64,000 nucleotides of DNA from Accumulibacter sp. (GTDB lineage: Bacteria > Pseudomonadota > Gammaproteobacteria > Burkholderiales > Rhodocyclaceae): the NCBI GenBank assembly GCA_024235695.1, contig JACKLX010000006.1, forward strand, positions 62,001 through 126,000. Direction: 5' to 3'. The notes under the pieces were generated by a model. It was not told the DNA's origin and ran no database searches. It saw only the letters and a program-made list of their open reading frames with translations. The first letter of the stretch is position 1. Every line of letters starts with the position of its first letter. A program made the position numbers and the translations under genes. Below are positions 38,645 to 47,949 of the stretch, one piece after another.

Positions 38645-40123
38645 TCAGGCGGTGAGATGTGCTTCGACCGCTGCCGGATCGCCAAGCAGATCGGCTGGCA
38701 GCAGCAGCGCCAGCCAGAGCAGCTTTTCGAATTCGCCGGCAAAGCGATCGACGATGTCTTGCGGGTCGTTGACCATGCCCTTGTCGGTGATCACGCCGAA
38801 CTGCACCCGGCCGTTGTACGAGAGGATGCTCACGCCCATGCCGATGTCGCCGGTTTGCGGAACCCAGACCATCTCCTGATCGATCCTGCTGCCCGCGAAG
38901 TAGCGTGGCTGCTGCGCACCGGGGACGTTGGTCATCACCGCCGTTGTCTTGCCGGCCAGCACCTTGAGTAGCTGCTCCTCGACGAAGCCGGGCGCCATGC
39001 CGGCAGCGCCGAGCAGCGCAAAGGTCAGCATCGCCTGATAGGACCCCTTCAGGGCCGCCATCCTGTCACGTGTGGCATACAGCCTGGCCAACGGATTCTC
39101 GATGCCGATCGGGAGTTCGAGCGCGACCAGGCCGAAGCGATTGCCGAGATCGTCCACGTCGCCCGCAGCGCGCAGATTGACCGGGACCATGACCCGAATC
39201 TCGGCAGCAGCGACTGCGTCGCCTTTGGCCACCAGGTACCCGCGCAAGGCGCCGGCCACCGCCGAGAGCAAGGTGTCGTTCACCGAGCAGCCGAGCAGTT
39301 TGCCGCAGGCCTTGATTTCCGCCAGCGAAATCGGCGTAGACCAGGCGACGCGCTTGACCGTCCCTGGCTTGCCCTTGAAGCGCGTCGTGCTGTCCGCCGG
39401 CAGCAGCGCCAGCTTGCCCGCTTCGCGGGCGATTGCGCCAGCCACCCGGCTGTAATCGGCGATCGCCCCGGGCTCCCTGCGCAGGCCCAGATATTGCCCC
39501 CAGAGATTGCCGCCGACGCCGATCGCCGTCTGCGCGAGATCGCTGAGCGGCTCGAGAATCAAGTGCCAGAAGGCGCTGCCCCGATCGCTGTCGTCCTCGG
39601 TGCCGCCGCGTCTGCAGGCTGCGTCACGGCCAACGGTCTTCGGCTTGCCAGCTACCGGGGCATCGACCTGCTCGTCGGTAAGCGAGTCGATGACGCCGAT
39701 CAGGGCGATGCCGTCGGCGATCGCGTGGTGAATGCGAACGACCAGCGCCGAATTGCCGTCGGCCATCTCGACCAGGTTGAACGCCCAAAGCGGTCGCGCC
39801 GGGTTGAGCGGCGTGCTGGCGGCGTCGGCAACCAGCTTCTGCAACTCGCGCGAACCCCCCGGAGCCGGGAGCAGCGAGTGCCACAGGTGTCGGTCGATAT
39901 CGAAGTCCGGGTCGTCAACCCACCATGCACCGTCAGCGTCATGCACGGCAAGCTGCCGGAAGCGTCGATAGCGCGACAGGCGATGGGCGAGCGTGCGCCG
40001 CAGGCGTTCGGCGTCGACCCGGCCGACGAAGATCATCACGCCGACGATCTGCATCAGGTTTTCCGGCCGGTCCATGCGCAGCCAGGCGGTGTCGACGTGG
40101 GAAACTCTTTGCCGCGAAGTCAT
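38645..40123 (-). CDS. Wax ester synthase/acyl-CoA:diacylglycerol acyltransferase (WS/DGAT)
   Basis: A 492-residue acyltransferase. The start at 40123 follows GGGGAG by eight bases. The catalytic HHxxxDG motif reads HHAIADG at about residue 138. The start region SHVDTAWLRMDRPENLMQI, the NDTLLSAVAGALRGYL block, the MVPVNLR and LGNRFGLV blocks and the late ILSYNGRVQFG motif are all typical. Members esterify fatty alcohols or diacylglycerol with acyl-CoA at the membrane or lipid-body surface. With the acyl-CoA reductase gene 4 kb away it completes a two-step route from acyl-CoA to wax ester. Substrate preference (alcohol or diacylglycerol) cannot be read from sequence. Confidence 0.93.
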   Translation of the reverse strand: MTSRQRVSHVDTAWLRMDRPENLMQIVGVMIFVGRVDAERLRRTLAHRLSRYRRFRQLAVHDADGAWWVDDPDFDIDRHLWHSLLPAPGGSRELQKLVADAASTPLNPARPLWAFNLVEMADGNSALVVRIHHAIADGIALIGVIDSLTDEQVDAPVAGKPKTVGRDAACRRGGTEDDSDRGSAFWHLILEPLSDLAQTAIGVGGNLWGQYLGLRREPGAIADYSRVAGAIAREAGKLALLPADSTTRFKGKPGTVKRVAWSTPISLAEIKACGKLLGCSVNDTLLSAVAGALRGYLVAKGDAVAAAEIRVMVPVNLRAAGDVDDLGNRFGLVALELPIGIENPLARLYATRDRMAALKGSYQAMLTFALLGAAGMAPGFVEEQLLKVLAGKTTAVMTNVPGAQQPRYFAGSRIDQEMVWVPQTGDIGMGVSILSYNGRVQFGVITDKGMVNDPQDIVDRFAGEFEKLLWLALLLPADLLGDPAAVEAHLTA

Positions 40124-40204
40124 CGCCGCTGCTCCCCGGGGAAATGGCAAGCCCCTATAATACCAAGCCAATTGATCAGCACATCGACCGGAGGAGGAAT
40201 CAGC

Positions 40205-40465
40205 GTGAACGACTTGCAAGCCCAGTTCGAGGCCGCCGTGGCCAGTTCCAGGGATCTGCCGGAGCGTCCGGACAATGCCACTTTGCTGAAGCTCTACGCG
40301 CTCTACAAGCAGGCCAGCGATGGCGACGTCGAGGGCCGTCGTCCAGGGTTTGCCGACATGGTCGGGCGCGCCAAGTACGATGCCTGGGCGGCCCTCAAGG
40401 GCACCGAGTCAGCCGCCGCGATGACCGAATACGTGGCGCTCATCGAGAATCTGAAAGCGGGCTGA
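40205..40465 (+). CDS. Acyl-CoA-binding protein (ACBP)
   Basis: An 86-residue protein from GTG 40205, chosen because GGAGGAGGAA precedes it by five bases. It is a complete ACBP four-helix domain: NDLQAQFEAAVASS, then LLKLYALYKQASDGD with the CoA-contacting Tyr and Lys, and GRAKYDAWAALKG as the classical YxAWxxLKG-type motif. It binds medium- and long-chain acyl-CoA in the cytosol and could deliver substrate to the divergently transcribed wax synthase, whose start is 81 bases away. Stand-alone ACBPs are common in eukaryotes and sporadic in bacteria. Confidence 0.93.
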   Translation: MNDLQAQFEAAVASSRDLPERPDNATLLKLYALYKQASDGDVEGRRPGFADMVGRAKYDAWAALKGTESAAAMTEYVALIENLKAG

Positions 40466-40499
40466 AGGCGTTCCTGGCCAGCCCGGCGGGTCGGGCCGC

Positions 40500-40778
40500 T
40501 CAGGCCGGGAAGTTCTCGTCGAAGAACTTGTGGACTTCGCGCTCGATGCTCGGCTTGAGCGCAAACAGCAGCAAGCCCAGACGGATGTTGAGTACCACTT
40601 CCCGGTGGTCCAGCGACAGCTCGCCGCTGACTCCGGGGCGCTTGAACTTCATCACGTCGCCATCCCATGCGTAGTCCAGGTCGAATTCATCCTTCAGCTC
40701 TGAGGCCATGTGTTCGGCCGAAGCCCGTGCCGCGGCGCGGGTCTTGCCATGTTGGCGGCGAATGCTGATGTCGCTCAT
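40500..40778 (-). CDS. Polyhydroxyalkanoic acid system family protein
   Basis: A 92-residue protein matching the small family annotated as 'polyhydroxyalkanoic acid system protein' (PHA_gran_rgn). The conserved pattern is visible: ISIRRQHGKTRAAARASAE, a polar DYAWDGDVMKFKRPG region with beta strands, and a hydrophobic LRLGLLLFALKPSIEREV segment. A C-terminal HKFFDENF closes it. Its function is unproven but it is associated with PHA granules. It ends convergently 34 bases from the ACBP gene, so two storage-related genes adjoin. Confidence 0.85.
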   Translation of the reverse strand: MSDISIRRQHGKTRAAARASAEHMASELKDEFDLDYAWDGDVMKFKRPGVSGELSLDHREVVLNIRLGLLLFALKPSIEREVHKFFDENFPA

Positions 40779-40796
40779 TGGGAGAGTCCTCGGAGG

Positions 40797-41663
40797 TTAG
40801 CCGATGTCGGCACAAAGTGAGCGAAACGCCGCATATCGGCGCGGGTCGATGGCGCCGTGCCGCAGCGCGGCGTGCACGCTGCAGTCCGGTTCGCGGTCGT
40901 GCCGGCAGTTGCGGAAGCGGCATTGACCGAGCAGCGGTCTCAGTTCGAGGAATGCCTGCGTGATTTCCTCCGCCGACAGGTGGTGCAGGCCGAACTCGGT
41001 CAGGCCGGGCGAATCGATCAGCGCGGTGGCTTCGCCCAGGCGATAGAGCCTGGCATGGGTGGTGGTGTGCTTGCCGGTGTTCAGCGCCTGCGAGATCTCG
41101 CGGGTTGGCGCTCTGGCATCGGGCACCAGGGCGTTGGTGAGCGTCGATTTACCCATTCCCGACGGGCCGATCAGCAGGCTGAGGTGACCGGCAAGATGGG
41201 GCAGCAGGCGCGCGCTGTCGTGGCGCGCGGAGAGCTTCAGCAGCGGGTAACCGAGCTTCTCGTACTGTGCCAGCATCGCGCCGGCGGCAGCGACGCGATC
41301 GCCAAGGTCGCACTTGTTGAGGATCAGCAAGACCCGGATGTCCTGACTCTCGGCGGCGACGATGCAGCGCGTGATCAACTCGTCGGAGAAGGGCGGTTCG
41401 GTGGCGACGACGACGATCACCTGCGTAACGTTGGCCGCAATCAGCTTCTGCTTGAAGGGGTCGGAACGATAGAGCAGCGTCTGGCGTGCATCGACCGCGC
41501 TGATCACGCCCTGGGCGGCGCCCGTTTGGCGGACGGTCACGTGGTCGCCGCAGGCCAGGTCGCTCTTCTTGCCACGCGGGAAACAGAGCAACGCCGTGCC
41601 GTCGGCCAGTTCGACGCGGTACTGCCGGCCGTAGGCGGCGATGACGGTGCCCGCGACGTTCAA
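40797..41663 (-). CDS. rsgA: Ribosome small subunit-dependent GTPase A
   Basis: A 288-residue circularly permuted GTPase that helps late 30S maturation. It has an N-terminal OB fold (GTVIAAYGRQYRVELADG), then permuted G motifs in the order NKCD, GPSGMGKST and DSPG. A C-terminal zinc knuckle reads CRFRNCRHDREPDC. TTG 41663 is chosen because it forms a TTGA overlap with the pterin dehydratase stop; a further TTG at 41696 is also in frame. The four-base overlap implies coupled translation with the upstream gene. Confidence 0.95.
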   Translation of the reverse strand: MNVAGTVIAAYGRQYRVELADGTALLCFPRGKKSDLACGDHVTVRQTGAAQGVISAVDARQTLLYRSDPFKQKLIAANVTQVIVVVATEPPFSDELITRCIVAAESQDIRVLLILNKCDLGDRVAAAGAMLAQYEKLGYPLLKLSARHDSARLLPHLAGHLSLLIGPSGMGKSTLTNALVPDARAPTREISQALNTGKHTTTHARLYRLGEATALIDSPGLTEFGLHHLSAEEITQAFLELRPLLGQCRFRNCRHDREPDCSVHAALRHGAIDPRRYAAFRSLCADIG

Positions 41664-42001
41664 ATCCGTGCCAGCGCCTCGATCTTGGCCGCGCAAACGA
41701 AGTCGTTCCGGGACAGGCCGCCGACGTCGTGCGTGCTGTAAGCGACCTGCACACGGCCATAGCCGACGGTCAGGTCAGGGTGATGGTTCTCGCGTTCGGC
41801 AAGGCCGGCGACGGTATTGACGAAGAGCAGGGTCGCGGCATAACTGGCGAAGGAAAATTCCTTCTGCAGGACACCGCCTTCGGAAATTTGCCAGCCGGAC
41901 AGGTCGGCCAGCAATGCCGAGATCTGCGGACCGTCGAGCAAGTGTTCGCTGCCGTGCAATGGGCGGCAATGTTCAAGAGCGAGTTCCTGTGCAGTGGTCA
42001 T
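41660..42001 (-). CDS. 4a-hydroxytetrahydrobiopterin (pterin carbinolamine) dehydratase
   Basis: A 113-residue PCD/DCoH-family enzyme that dehydrates 4a-hydroxy-tetrahydropterin. The signature ENHHPDL is present with both active-site His, followed by VQVAYSTHDVGGLSRNDF, which contributes the third conserved His. Length is normal for bacterial members. No phenylalanine hydroxylase gene is in the window, so another role, such as in pterin metabolism, is possible. It is placed between the M48 protease gene (21 bases upstream) and rsgA (overlapping), suggesting one operon. Confidence 0.93.
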   Translation of the reverse strand: MTTAQELALEHCRPLHGSEHLLDGPQISALLADLSGWQISEGGVLQKEFSFASYAATLLFVNTVAGLAERENHHPDLTVGYGRVQVAYSTHDVGGLSRNDFVCAAKIEALARI

Positions 42002-42022
42002 GGTAGTCCTCTGACCGCACGC

Positions 42023-43261
42023 TCACGCGGCTTGCAGGCGGGCGATGCGCAACGCGGCGGGTGGGTGGGAGTCGTAGAACAGCGAATGCAAGGGGTCGGG
42101 AGTCAAGGTCGCGGCGTTGTCTTCGTACAGCTTCACCAGCGCCGTGATGAGATTGCTCGCCGACGTGTTTTCGGCCGCGTAGCGGTCAGCTTCAAACTCG
42201 TCGCGCCGTGACAGGAGGCTCAGCAAGGGCGTCAGCAGGAAGGTGAAAACCGGTCCGGCAAGGACGAAAATGATCAGGCCGAGTACCGTGTTCGGGGTCT
42301 CGACTCCCAGACCGTTGTAGAACCAGGTAGCGTCGATCAACTGGCCAAGCACGGCGAGAAATGCGAGGGACATGGCAAACAGCAGCGCGATCCGCCTGAG
42401 GACGTGCCGGTGCCTGAAATGACCAAGTTCGTGGGCCAGCACGGCTTCCACCTCTGGCGGCTGCAGCCGGCCAAGCAGCGTATCGAAAAAAACGATCCGC
42501 TTGTTCTTGCCGAAGCCTGTGAAATAGGCGTTGCCGTGGCTGGACCGTCTGGAACCATCCATCACGAACAGGCCGGAACTGGCAAAGCCGCAACGTGCCA
42601 GGAGCGCTTCGATGCGCGCCTTGAGCGGCGCGTCGTCGAGCGCGATGAAGCTGTTGAACAGCGGCGCGATCCAGGTCGGGTAGATGAACAGCAACAGCAG
42701 ATTGAAGGCGCACCAGAAGAGCCAGACGTAGAGCCACCAGAAGCTCCCCATCCTGGCCATCAGCCAGAGCACGGCAAGGACCACCGGCGCGCCGATGGCG
42801 ACGGCCAGGGTGGCCTGCTTGAGAAGGTCGAAGACGAAGAGCTTCAGGCTCATGCGGTTGAAACCAAAACGCTGTTCGATGACGAACTGATGGTAGAGCG
42901 CCAGCGGCAGGTCGACCAGGGCGGAAATCAGCAGAACGCTGAAAATCAGCAGCAGGCCGTAGAGCAGGCCGTCGACGCGCACCGACCAGAAGTCGTGCAG
43001 TGCCTGCAAGCCGCCAGCGAGGGTGAAGGCGAGCAGCAACACCACCTCCACGGCCAGGCCGATCCTGCCCAGCCGCGTGCGCGCAACGGTGTAGTCGGCC
43101 GCCTTGTGGTGCGCCACGAGCTCGATGCGGCCGGCGAAACCCGATGGTACCTGCGCCCGGTGAGCGATGACATGGGCAGTCTGCCGGCCAGCCAGCCAGA
43201 GGCGCAGAGCGCACATCAGGAGCAGGGCAGCGAGGAAGACCAGGGAGAAGGAATTGGGCAT
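42023..43261 (-). CDS. M48-family (Ste24-like) membrane metallopeptidase
   Basis: A 412-residue integral membrane protease. The start at 43261 gives [10 protein letters not shown] with an immediate membrane segment; a longer frame to 43321 lacks support. About seven hydrophobic segments are visible. The zinc motif is HELGH near residue 283, and the third ligand Glu lies in DEFEADRYA near residue 355, the classic Ste24/M48 arrangement. The family cleaves membrane or misfolded proteins. It is divergent from orn, with start codons 44 bases apart. Confidence 0.93.
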   Translation of the reverse strand: MPNSFSLVFLAALLLMCALRLWLAGRQTAHVIAHRAQVPSGFAGRIELVAHHKAADYTVARTRLGRIGLAVEVVLLLAFTLAGGLQALHDFWSVRVDGLLYGLLLIFSVLLISALVDLPLALYHQFVIEQRFGFNRMSLKLFVFDLLKQATLAVAIGAPVVLAVLWLMARMGSFWWLYVWLFWCAFNLLLLFIYPTWIAPLFNSFIALDDAPLKARIEALLARCGFASSGLFVMDGSRRSSHGNAYFTGFGKNKRIVFFDTLLGRLQPPEVEAVLAHELGHFRHRHVLRRIALLFAMSLAFLAVLGQLIDATWFYNGLGVETPNTVLGLIIFVLAGPVFTFLLTPLLSLLSRRDEFEADRYAAENTSASNLITALVKLYEDNAATLTPDPLHSLFYDSHPPAALRIARLQAA

Positions 43262-43305
43262 GCGAGTGTGACACAATGATGTCTTGTCAGGTTCAGGCAG
43301 ATTAT

Positions 43306-43851
43306 ATGGCACAGGATGCAAATCACCTCGTTTGGCTGGACATGGAAATGAGTGGTCTCGAGCCTGAACGCGACCGGATCATCGAGTTGGCGATGATCGT
43401 CACCGACAGCCGCTTGACGACGATTGCCGAGTCACCGGTGTGGGTGGTGCATCAGGACGACGCTTGCCTGGACGCGATGGACGAATGGAACCGCAAGACG
43501 CACGGGCGGTCGGGTCTGATCGACCGGGTGCGCGCGTCCGCCCTCGACGAAGTGGCCGTCGAGGCTGCGGCGCTGGCTTTCATGCAGGAGTACGTCGCCC
43601 GGGCCGTCAGTCCGATGTGCGGCAACTCGATCGGCCAGGATCGTCGCTTCATGGTCAGGTACATGCCACAGCTCGAGGCGTGGTTCCACTACCGCAACCT
43701 CGACGTCAGCACCCTGAAGGAGCTGTGCCGGCGCTGGAAGCCCGAGGTGGCGAAGGGCTTCGTGAAGAAGTCCGAGCACACGGCGCTGGCCGATATTCGC
43801 GAGTCGATCGCCGAACTGGGCTACTACCGGGAGCATTTCATCAAGCTCTGA
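43306..43851 (+). CDS. orn: Oligoribonuclease
   Basis: A 181-residue DEDDh 3'-5' exoribonuclease that degrades di- to short oligoribonucleotides, including pGpG from c-di-GMP. The start at 43306 gives [18 protein letters not shown], the Exo I motif with Asp and Glu. Exo II lies in [11 protein letters not shown] and Exo III in [11 protein letters not shown]. Length matches the family. It is transcribed divergently from the M48 protease gene. Only a weak purine-rich ribosome site is visible. Confidence 0.96.
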   Translation: MAQDANHLVWLDMEMSGLEPERDRIIELAMIVTDSRLTTIAESPVWVVHQDDACLDAMDEWNRKTHGRSGLIDRVRASALDEVAVEAAALAFMQEYVARAVSPMCGNSIGQDRRFMVRYMPQLEAWFHYRNLDVSTLKELCRRWKPEVAKGFVKKSEHTALADIRESIAELGYYREHFIKL

Positions 43852-43882
43852 GAGCCGAGTCGCCGAGCGTGCCGGCGTGCGG

Positions 43883-45526
43883 TCAGTTGCCGGGGTGACT
43901 CTTCCTCGTCTCGCGCCGGTAGAGGCGCAGCTTTTCGTTGTCGCGACGCTCGCCCGGTCGCCCACCTTCCCACAGCTTTTGCCAGCCGCCACTTCGTGGC
44001 GCGCCTTGGATCAGCAGCAGGTCGCAGTCCTTGCCGGCGGCCGACTGCGCCGCCACGGTGCGTATACCGTCAAAATAATCGAGCGAGGCGAGCAGCGAGT
44101 CGGGCAGGTTGCCGTCGGCGATGCACCCACGCTTGGCGGGTAGCGCTTTGGCGAGCGATGCGGAGAGCGGCCGGTAGGTCTTGCCATAGTCGATCCATGG
44201 CATCCAGAGCGTTGCGATCAACAACCAGAACAGGGTCAGTCCAGCCATCCAGTGCATGATTCCGCGCATCGGCGAACGTGGGCTGGTAACGATCAACCAG
44301 CACCAGGCGAGCGTTCCGAGCAGGGCGAAGGCGACGTTGAACGAGCTGAACTGACCGACGAAACCCGGTTCAAGACGACTGGCCTGGCGCGCAAGCCTCG
44401 CTGGCCAGCCGAAGACCATCGCCGACCAACCCAGCCATGCCAGCGCGGCAAGGAAGCTGAAGGTGATCATGTTGAACCAGTCGAAAGCATTCGCCGCGCC
44501 GCGCCGCAGCGACGCGACCCCTGGTACTGCGAGCAGCACCAGCGGCGGTAGCAGCAGCAAGGCCGGTGCGCTGCGCGCTCCCAGGTAGGCGCTGTTCACC
44601 GCCAGCGTCACCAGAAAAGCGAAAATCGGCAAGGCCAGCGGCGTCGAGGCCAATTGTCTGCGTTTCACCCAAAGCGTCCACCCCGCGAGTGGGAGGGCTG
44701 GCCACGCGTACCAGGGAAGCAGAGTCGAGAAGTGCAACAGGCTGAGCAGGGGTTGCGCGCCGTCGCTGAGTTGAGCCAGCTCGACTTGCCAGAAGGCGGC
44801 CAGGTAGGCGGGCGAGCTGAGCAACAAGCCAAGCAGCCACGTGCCGGCCACAGCGCTGGCCAGGAGCAGAGAGGCAAGCACCGACAGCGCTGCCCGCTGG
44901 CGCTTCTCCGAGCGCCAGACGACAAAGGCGGCGATCGGCAGCAGCGGCAGCATTGGGACCAGCCCGTTGGCCAGGAAACCGAGTCCCAGCGCCAGGCCGA
45001 AGCAGCTCGCGCCGCGCAGCGGTCGCCTCGAGAGCTGGCTCAGTCCCCAGTAAGCGGCGGTGTGTGCGGTCAGCGTCGCCAACATTGGCTGCGCCTCATG
45101 CGCGTGGAACAGAAAACCGATGCTGCCGGCAAGCAGCAGCGGCGCCGCCGGTGCCTGTTCGCGGCCATGCAGTTCGCGGGCAGCGAGGTGGATGAAGGTC
45201 AGAGCGAGCAGGGTGAACACGCCGCTCGCCAGTCGCGCCGCTTCGTGTACCGGCAAAGCCCAGGCGAACAGCTGACTGCTGATCGCGGCCAGCCAGTAGT
45301 GCAGCGGCGCGTCGGGGTAGGGGCGTCCGGCCAGGCTTGGTGTCAGCCAGTGGCCGCCGGTGACCAGGTCATACACCACGCCGATGGTTACCGCATCATC
45401 GTTCTTCCACGGGTCGTGGCCGATCAGGCCGGTAAAGATGTACAGGCCGAGCAGGATCGCCAGGGCCCAGCCGCTGGGCGGCAGTGGCATCCCCTTCAAG
45501 TGTCTGTGTTCCGGCTGAGCTGGCAT
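43883..45526 (-). CDS. ArnT/PMT-type (GT39/GT83-like) membrane glycosyltransferase
   Basis: About 547 residues from ATG 45526 (MPAQPEHRHLKG); a longer frame to 45730 covers the rpmE terminator and is rejected. After the first membrane helix the periplasmic loop has GHDPWKNDDAV and a PYPDAPLHYWLAA motif, like the acidic catalytic loop of lipid-dependent ArnT/PMT transferases. Ten or more hydrophobic segments follow, with a soluble C-terminal domain (about 440-547). The family moves sugars from polyprenyl-phosphate donors to lipid A or proteins. Donor and acceptor here are unknown. Confidence 0.8.
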   Translation of the reverse strand: MPAQPEHRHLKGMPLPPSGWALAILLGLYIFTGLIGHDPWKNDDAVTIGVVYDLVTGGHWLTPSLAGRPYPDAPLHYWLAAISSQLFAWALPVHEAARLASGVFTLLALTFIHLAARELHGREQAPAAPLLLAGSIGFLFHAHEAQPMLATLTAHTAAYWGLSQLSRRPLRGASCFGLALGLGFLANGLVPMLPLLPIAAFVVWRSEKRQRAALSVLASLLLASAVAGTWLLGLLLSSPAYLAAFWQVELAQLSDGAQPLLSLLHFSTLLPWYAWPALPLAGWTLWVKRRQLASTPLALPIFAFLVTLAVNSAYLGARSAPALLLLPPLVLLAVPGVASLRRGAANAFDWFNMITFSFLAALAWLGWSAMVFGWPARLARQASRLEPGFVGQFSSFNVAFALLGTLAWCWLIVTSPRSPMRGIMHWMAGLTLFWLLIATLWMPWIDYGKTYRPLSASLAKALPAKRGCIADGNLPDSLLASLDYFDGIRTVAAQSAAGKDCDLLLIQGAPRSGGWQKLWEGGRPGERRDNEKLRLYRRETRKSHPGN

Positions 45527-45564
45527 CTCGAGACTGGTGCTCACACTCGTCTGCTGGCGGAAAT

Positions 45565-45592
45565 GAAAAAGGCAGCCATGCGGCTGCCTTTT
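45565..45592 (-). terminator. Intrinsic terminator after rpmE
   Basis: The inverted repeat AAAAGGCAGCC and GGCTGCCTTTT has a four-base loop. On the minus strand it is followed by a T run, 32 bases after the rpmE stop. It also carries T residues on the plus side but no plus-strand gene ends there. Confidence 0.85.
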
Positions 45593-45623
45593 CTGTTGAC
45601 GCCAGTCGACCTCGCGCGACGGC

Positions 45624-45839
45624 CTAGGCCGACTTGCGCATGGCGCCGTACTTCTGGTTGAACTTCTCGACACGGCCAGCGGTGTCGATGATCTTCTGCT
45701 TGCCGGTGTAGAAAGGATGGCAGGCGGCACACACCTCGACGTGCAGTGCCTTCTTCATCGTCGATCGGGTATTGAAGACGCTGCCGCAGGAGCAGGTCAC
45801 CGTGATTTCGTTGTATGCAGGATGGACGTTGGCTTTCAT
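45624..45839 (-). CDS. rpmE: 50S ribosomal protein L31 (zinc-binding type)
   Basis: A 71-residue L31 from ATG 45839 ([16 protein letters not shown]). The four zinc ligands of the C+ form are present: two in CSC near residues 16-18 and two in CAAC near 37-40. [20 protein letters not shown] is typical. The Cys-containing form serves as a zinc store and is replaced under zinc limitation in other bacteria. It follows rho, 125 bases away, and ends at a clear terminator. Confidence 0.96.
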   Translation of the reverse strand: MKANVHPAYNEITVTCSCGSVFNTRSTMKKALHVEVCAACHPFYTGKQKIIDTAGRVEKFNQKYGAMRKSA

Positions 45840-45920
45840 CTGGTGCATTTCCTGTATGTTAGATCAGTGGGTCCATTGCCGGGGGGCGGCGAACAGGACG
45901 TGAGGCTTTTCTGGCAAGAC

Positions 45921-45958
45921 GCGGATTATCGGCGATTTTTCGATTCGCCGCAATCCGC
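45921..45958 (-). other. Long hairpin just after the rho stop codon
   Basis: Arms GCGGATTATCGGCGA and TCGCCGCAATCCGC pair through 13 of 15 positions around a nine-base loop. It lies 6 bases past the rho stop. There is no T run beyond it on the minus strand, so it may protect the transcript end rather than terminate it. Confidence 0.55.
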
Positions 45959-45964
45959 TGTTGT

Positions 45965-47221
45965 TCAGCGGCGCATCGAGTCGAAGAACTCACCGTTGTT
46001 CTTGGTCGCCTTGATCTTGTCGAGCAGAAACTCCATTGCTTCGAGATCGTCCATGTTGTACAGCAGTTTGCGCAGGACCCACATCTTTTGCAGAACATCG
46101 GGCTTGAGCAGCAGTTCCTCGCGGCGGGTGCCCGAGCGATTGACGTTGATCGCCGGATAGACGCGCTTCTCGGCCATGCGGCGATCAAGGTGGATTTCCA
46201 TGTTCCCCGTACCCTTGAACTCCTCGTAGATCACGTCGTCCATGCGGCTGCCGGTATCGATCAGCGCCGTGGCGATGATGGTCAAGGAGCCACCCTCCTC
46301 GATGTTGCGTGCAGCGCCGAAAAAGCGCTTCGGCTTCTGTAGAGCATTGGCATCGACGCCGCCGGTCAACACCTTGCCGGATGCCGGCTGCACGGTATTG
46401 TAGGCACGCGCCAGGCGGGTGATCGAGTCGAGCAGGATGACCACGTCGCGCTTGTGTTCGATCAGGCGCTTGGCTTTCTCGATGACCATCTCGGCGACCT
46501 GCACGTGGCGCGTCGCGGGTTCGTCAAAGGTCGACGCGACGACTTCGCCACGAACCGAGCGCGTCATTTCGGTGACTTCCTCGGGGCGTTCGTCGATCAG
46601 CAGCACGATCACCGTCACGTCGGGATGGTTGGTGGTAATGGCATGGGCAATGTGCTGCATCATCACCGTCTTGCCGCTCTTTGGGCTGGCGACCAGCAGG
46701 CCACGCTGACCCTTGCCGATCGGCGCGATGATGTCGATGATTCGGCTGGTGATGTTCTCTTCGCCGCGGATATCGCGCTCGAGTTTGAGGTGCTCGGCGG
46801 GATGCAGCGGCGTCAGGTTCTCGAAGAGGATCTTGTTTTTCGACGCCTCGGGCACTTCTCCGTTGATCTTGTCGACCTTGACCAGCGCAAAATAGCGTTC
46901 GCCGTCCTTCGGCGTACGGATTTCGCCCTCGATCGTGTCGCCCGTGTGCAGGTTGAAACGCCTGATCTGGCTCGGGCTGACATAGATGTCGTCGGTGCTG
47001 GCGAGGTACGAGGTGTCAGGCGAGCGCAAGAAGCCGAAACCGTCAGACAGCGTTTCCAGCGTGCCGTCGCCGAAGATGCTTTCGCCTTTCCGGGCCTGAT
47101 TCTTGAGCAGTGCGAAGATCAGCTCGTGCTTGCGCAGGCGGTTCGCACCTTCGACGTTGTTGGTGATCGCCATGTCAAGAAGCTGGCTTACGTGGAGTGC
47201 TTTGAGTTCGGATAAGTGCAT
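45965..47221 (-). CDS. rho: Transcription termination factor Rho
   Basis: A 418-residue hexameric RNA helicase. The N-terminal Rho domain is followed by the RNA-binding cold-shock-like fold ([15 protein letters not shown]). The ATPase core has Walker A ASPKSGKT near residue 180, [13 protein letters not shown], Walker [17 protein letters not shown] and the Q-loop/R-loop region [30 protein letters not shown]. Length and motifs are standard for a proteobacterial Rho. Gene order trxA-rho-rpmE on one strand is common in betaproteobacteria. The 211-base leader to trxA shows no gene. Confidence 0.98.
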   Translation of the reverse strand: MHLSELKALHVSQLLDMAITNNVEGANRLRKHELIFALLKNQARKGESIFGDGTLETLSDGFGFLRSPDTSYLASTDDIYVSPSQIRRFNLHTGDTIEGEIRTPKDGERYFALVKVDKINGEVPEASKNKILFENLTPLHPAEHLKLERDIRGEENITSRIIDIIAPIGKGQRGLLVASPKSGKTVMMQHIAHAITTNHPDVTVIVLLIDERPEEVTEMTRSVRGEVVASTFDEPATRHVQVAEMVIEKAKRLIEHKRDVVILLDSITRLARAYNTVQPASGKVLTGGVDANALQKPKRFFGAARNIEEGGSLTIIATALIDTGSRMDDVIYEEFKGTGNMEIHLDRRMAEKRVYPAINVNRSGTRREELLLKPDVLQKMWVLRKLLYNMDDLEAMEFLLDKIKATKNNGEFFDSMRR

Positions 47222-47432
47222 GTGTTGGCGACGGAGAGGGGGATGGCGGAAGGGAGCGAGCGAGAGCGCCGTGCGCTGTCACGGACGAAACGCGTACCGG
47301 GGGACTGCGGCGGGGCCGGGCGGAAGCTGCTAAAGGGAGAGGGTGCCTGAAGGTTTCGAGCGGGCTCGTGAGCTGCCATGGGCCGGATGCTGTAGCCGCA
47401 GCCGGCCAACCTTCAGGGCAAGGGTATCGACT

Positions 47433-47759
47433 TTAGAGGTTGTTGTCAATGAACGTGGTCAGCTGCAGTCTCGACAGCGCGCCGACCTTGGTCGCCTGCA
47501 CCTGGCCGTTCTTGAAGATCATCAGCGTCGGGATGCCACGGATTCCATAGCTCGCCGGCGTTTTCTGGTTGTCATCGATGTTCAGCTTGACCACCTTCAG
47601 ACGCCCGGCATAATCGTTGGCGATGTCTTCAAGCAGTGGGGCAATCATCTTGCAGGGGCCGCACCACTCGGCCCAGTAATCAACCAGGACAGGCTGCTCC
47701 GATTCAATTACATCGGCGCCGAAGCTGGCGTCCGTTACGTGATGGATGTGTTCGCTCAT
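47433..47759 (-). CDS. trxA: Thioredoxin 1
   Basis: A 108-residue cytoplasmic thioredoxin starting at 47759 ([13 protein letters not shown]). The active site is WCGPCK near residues 32-37, the buried Asp lies in VLVDYWAEW, and the cis-Pro loop is [11 protein letters not shown]. It reduces protein disulfides for ribonucleotide reductase and peroxiredoxins, and could serve the peroxiredoxin at 58494. It is divergent from fdxA, with starts 190 bases apart. Confidence 0.97.
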   Translation of the reverse strand: MSEHIHHVTDASFGADVIESEQPVLVDYWAEWCGPCKMIAPLLEDIANDYAGRLKVVKLNIDDNQKTPASYGIRGIPTLMIFKNGQVQATKVGALSRLQLTTFIDNNL

Positions 47760-47949
47760 TGAGAAGCCTCGTGCGGGGGAAACCGGGGTGGAAAGCGTAA
47801 GGAGAGTGGGTGGCGCGCCGTATCGCGTATCGAGCTCAGCCAACGGCGCAATGCTAGCGAAAAAACCTCGCGAAGGGAAGTCGCGGACCTGTCTGGCTGC
47901 TCGCAAGTAGGCTATAGTGTTTCGCGTTTCAATTTCCAGAATGGCGCCA

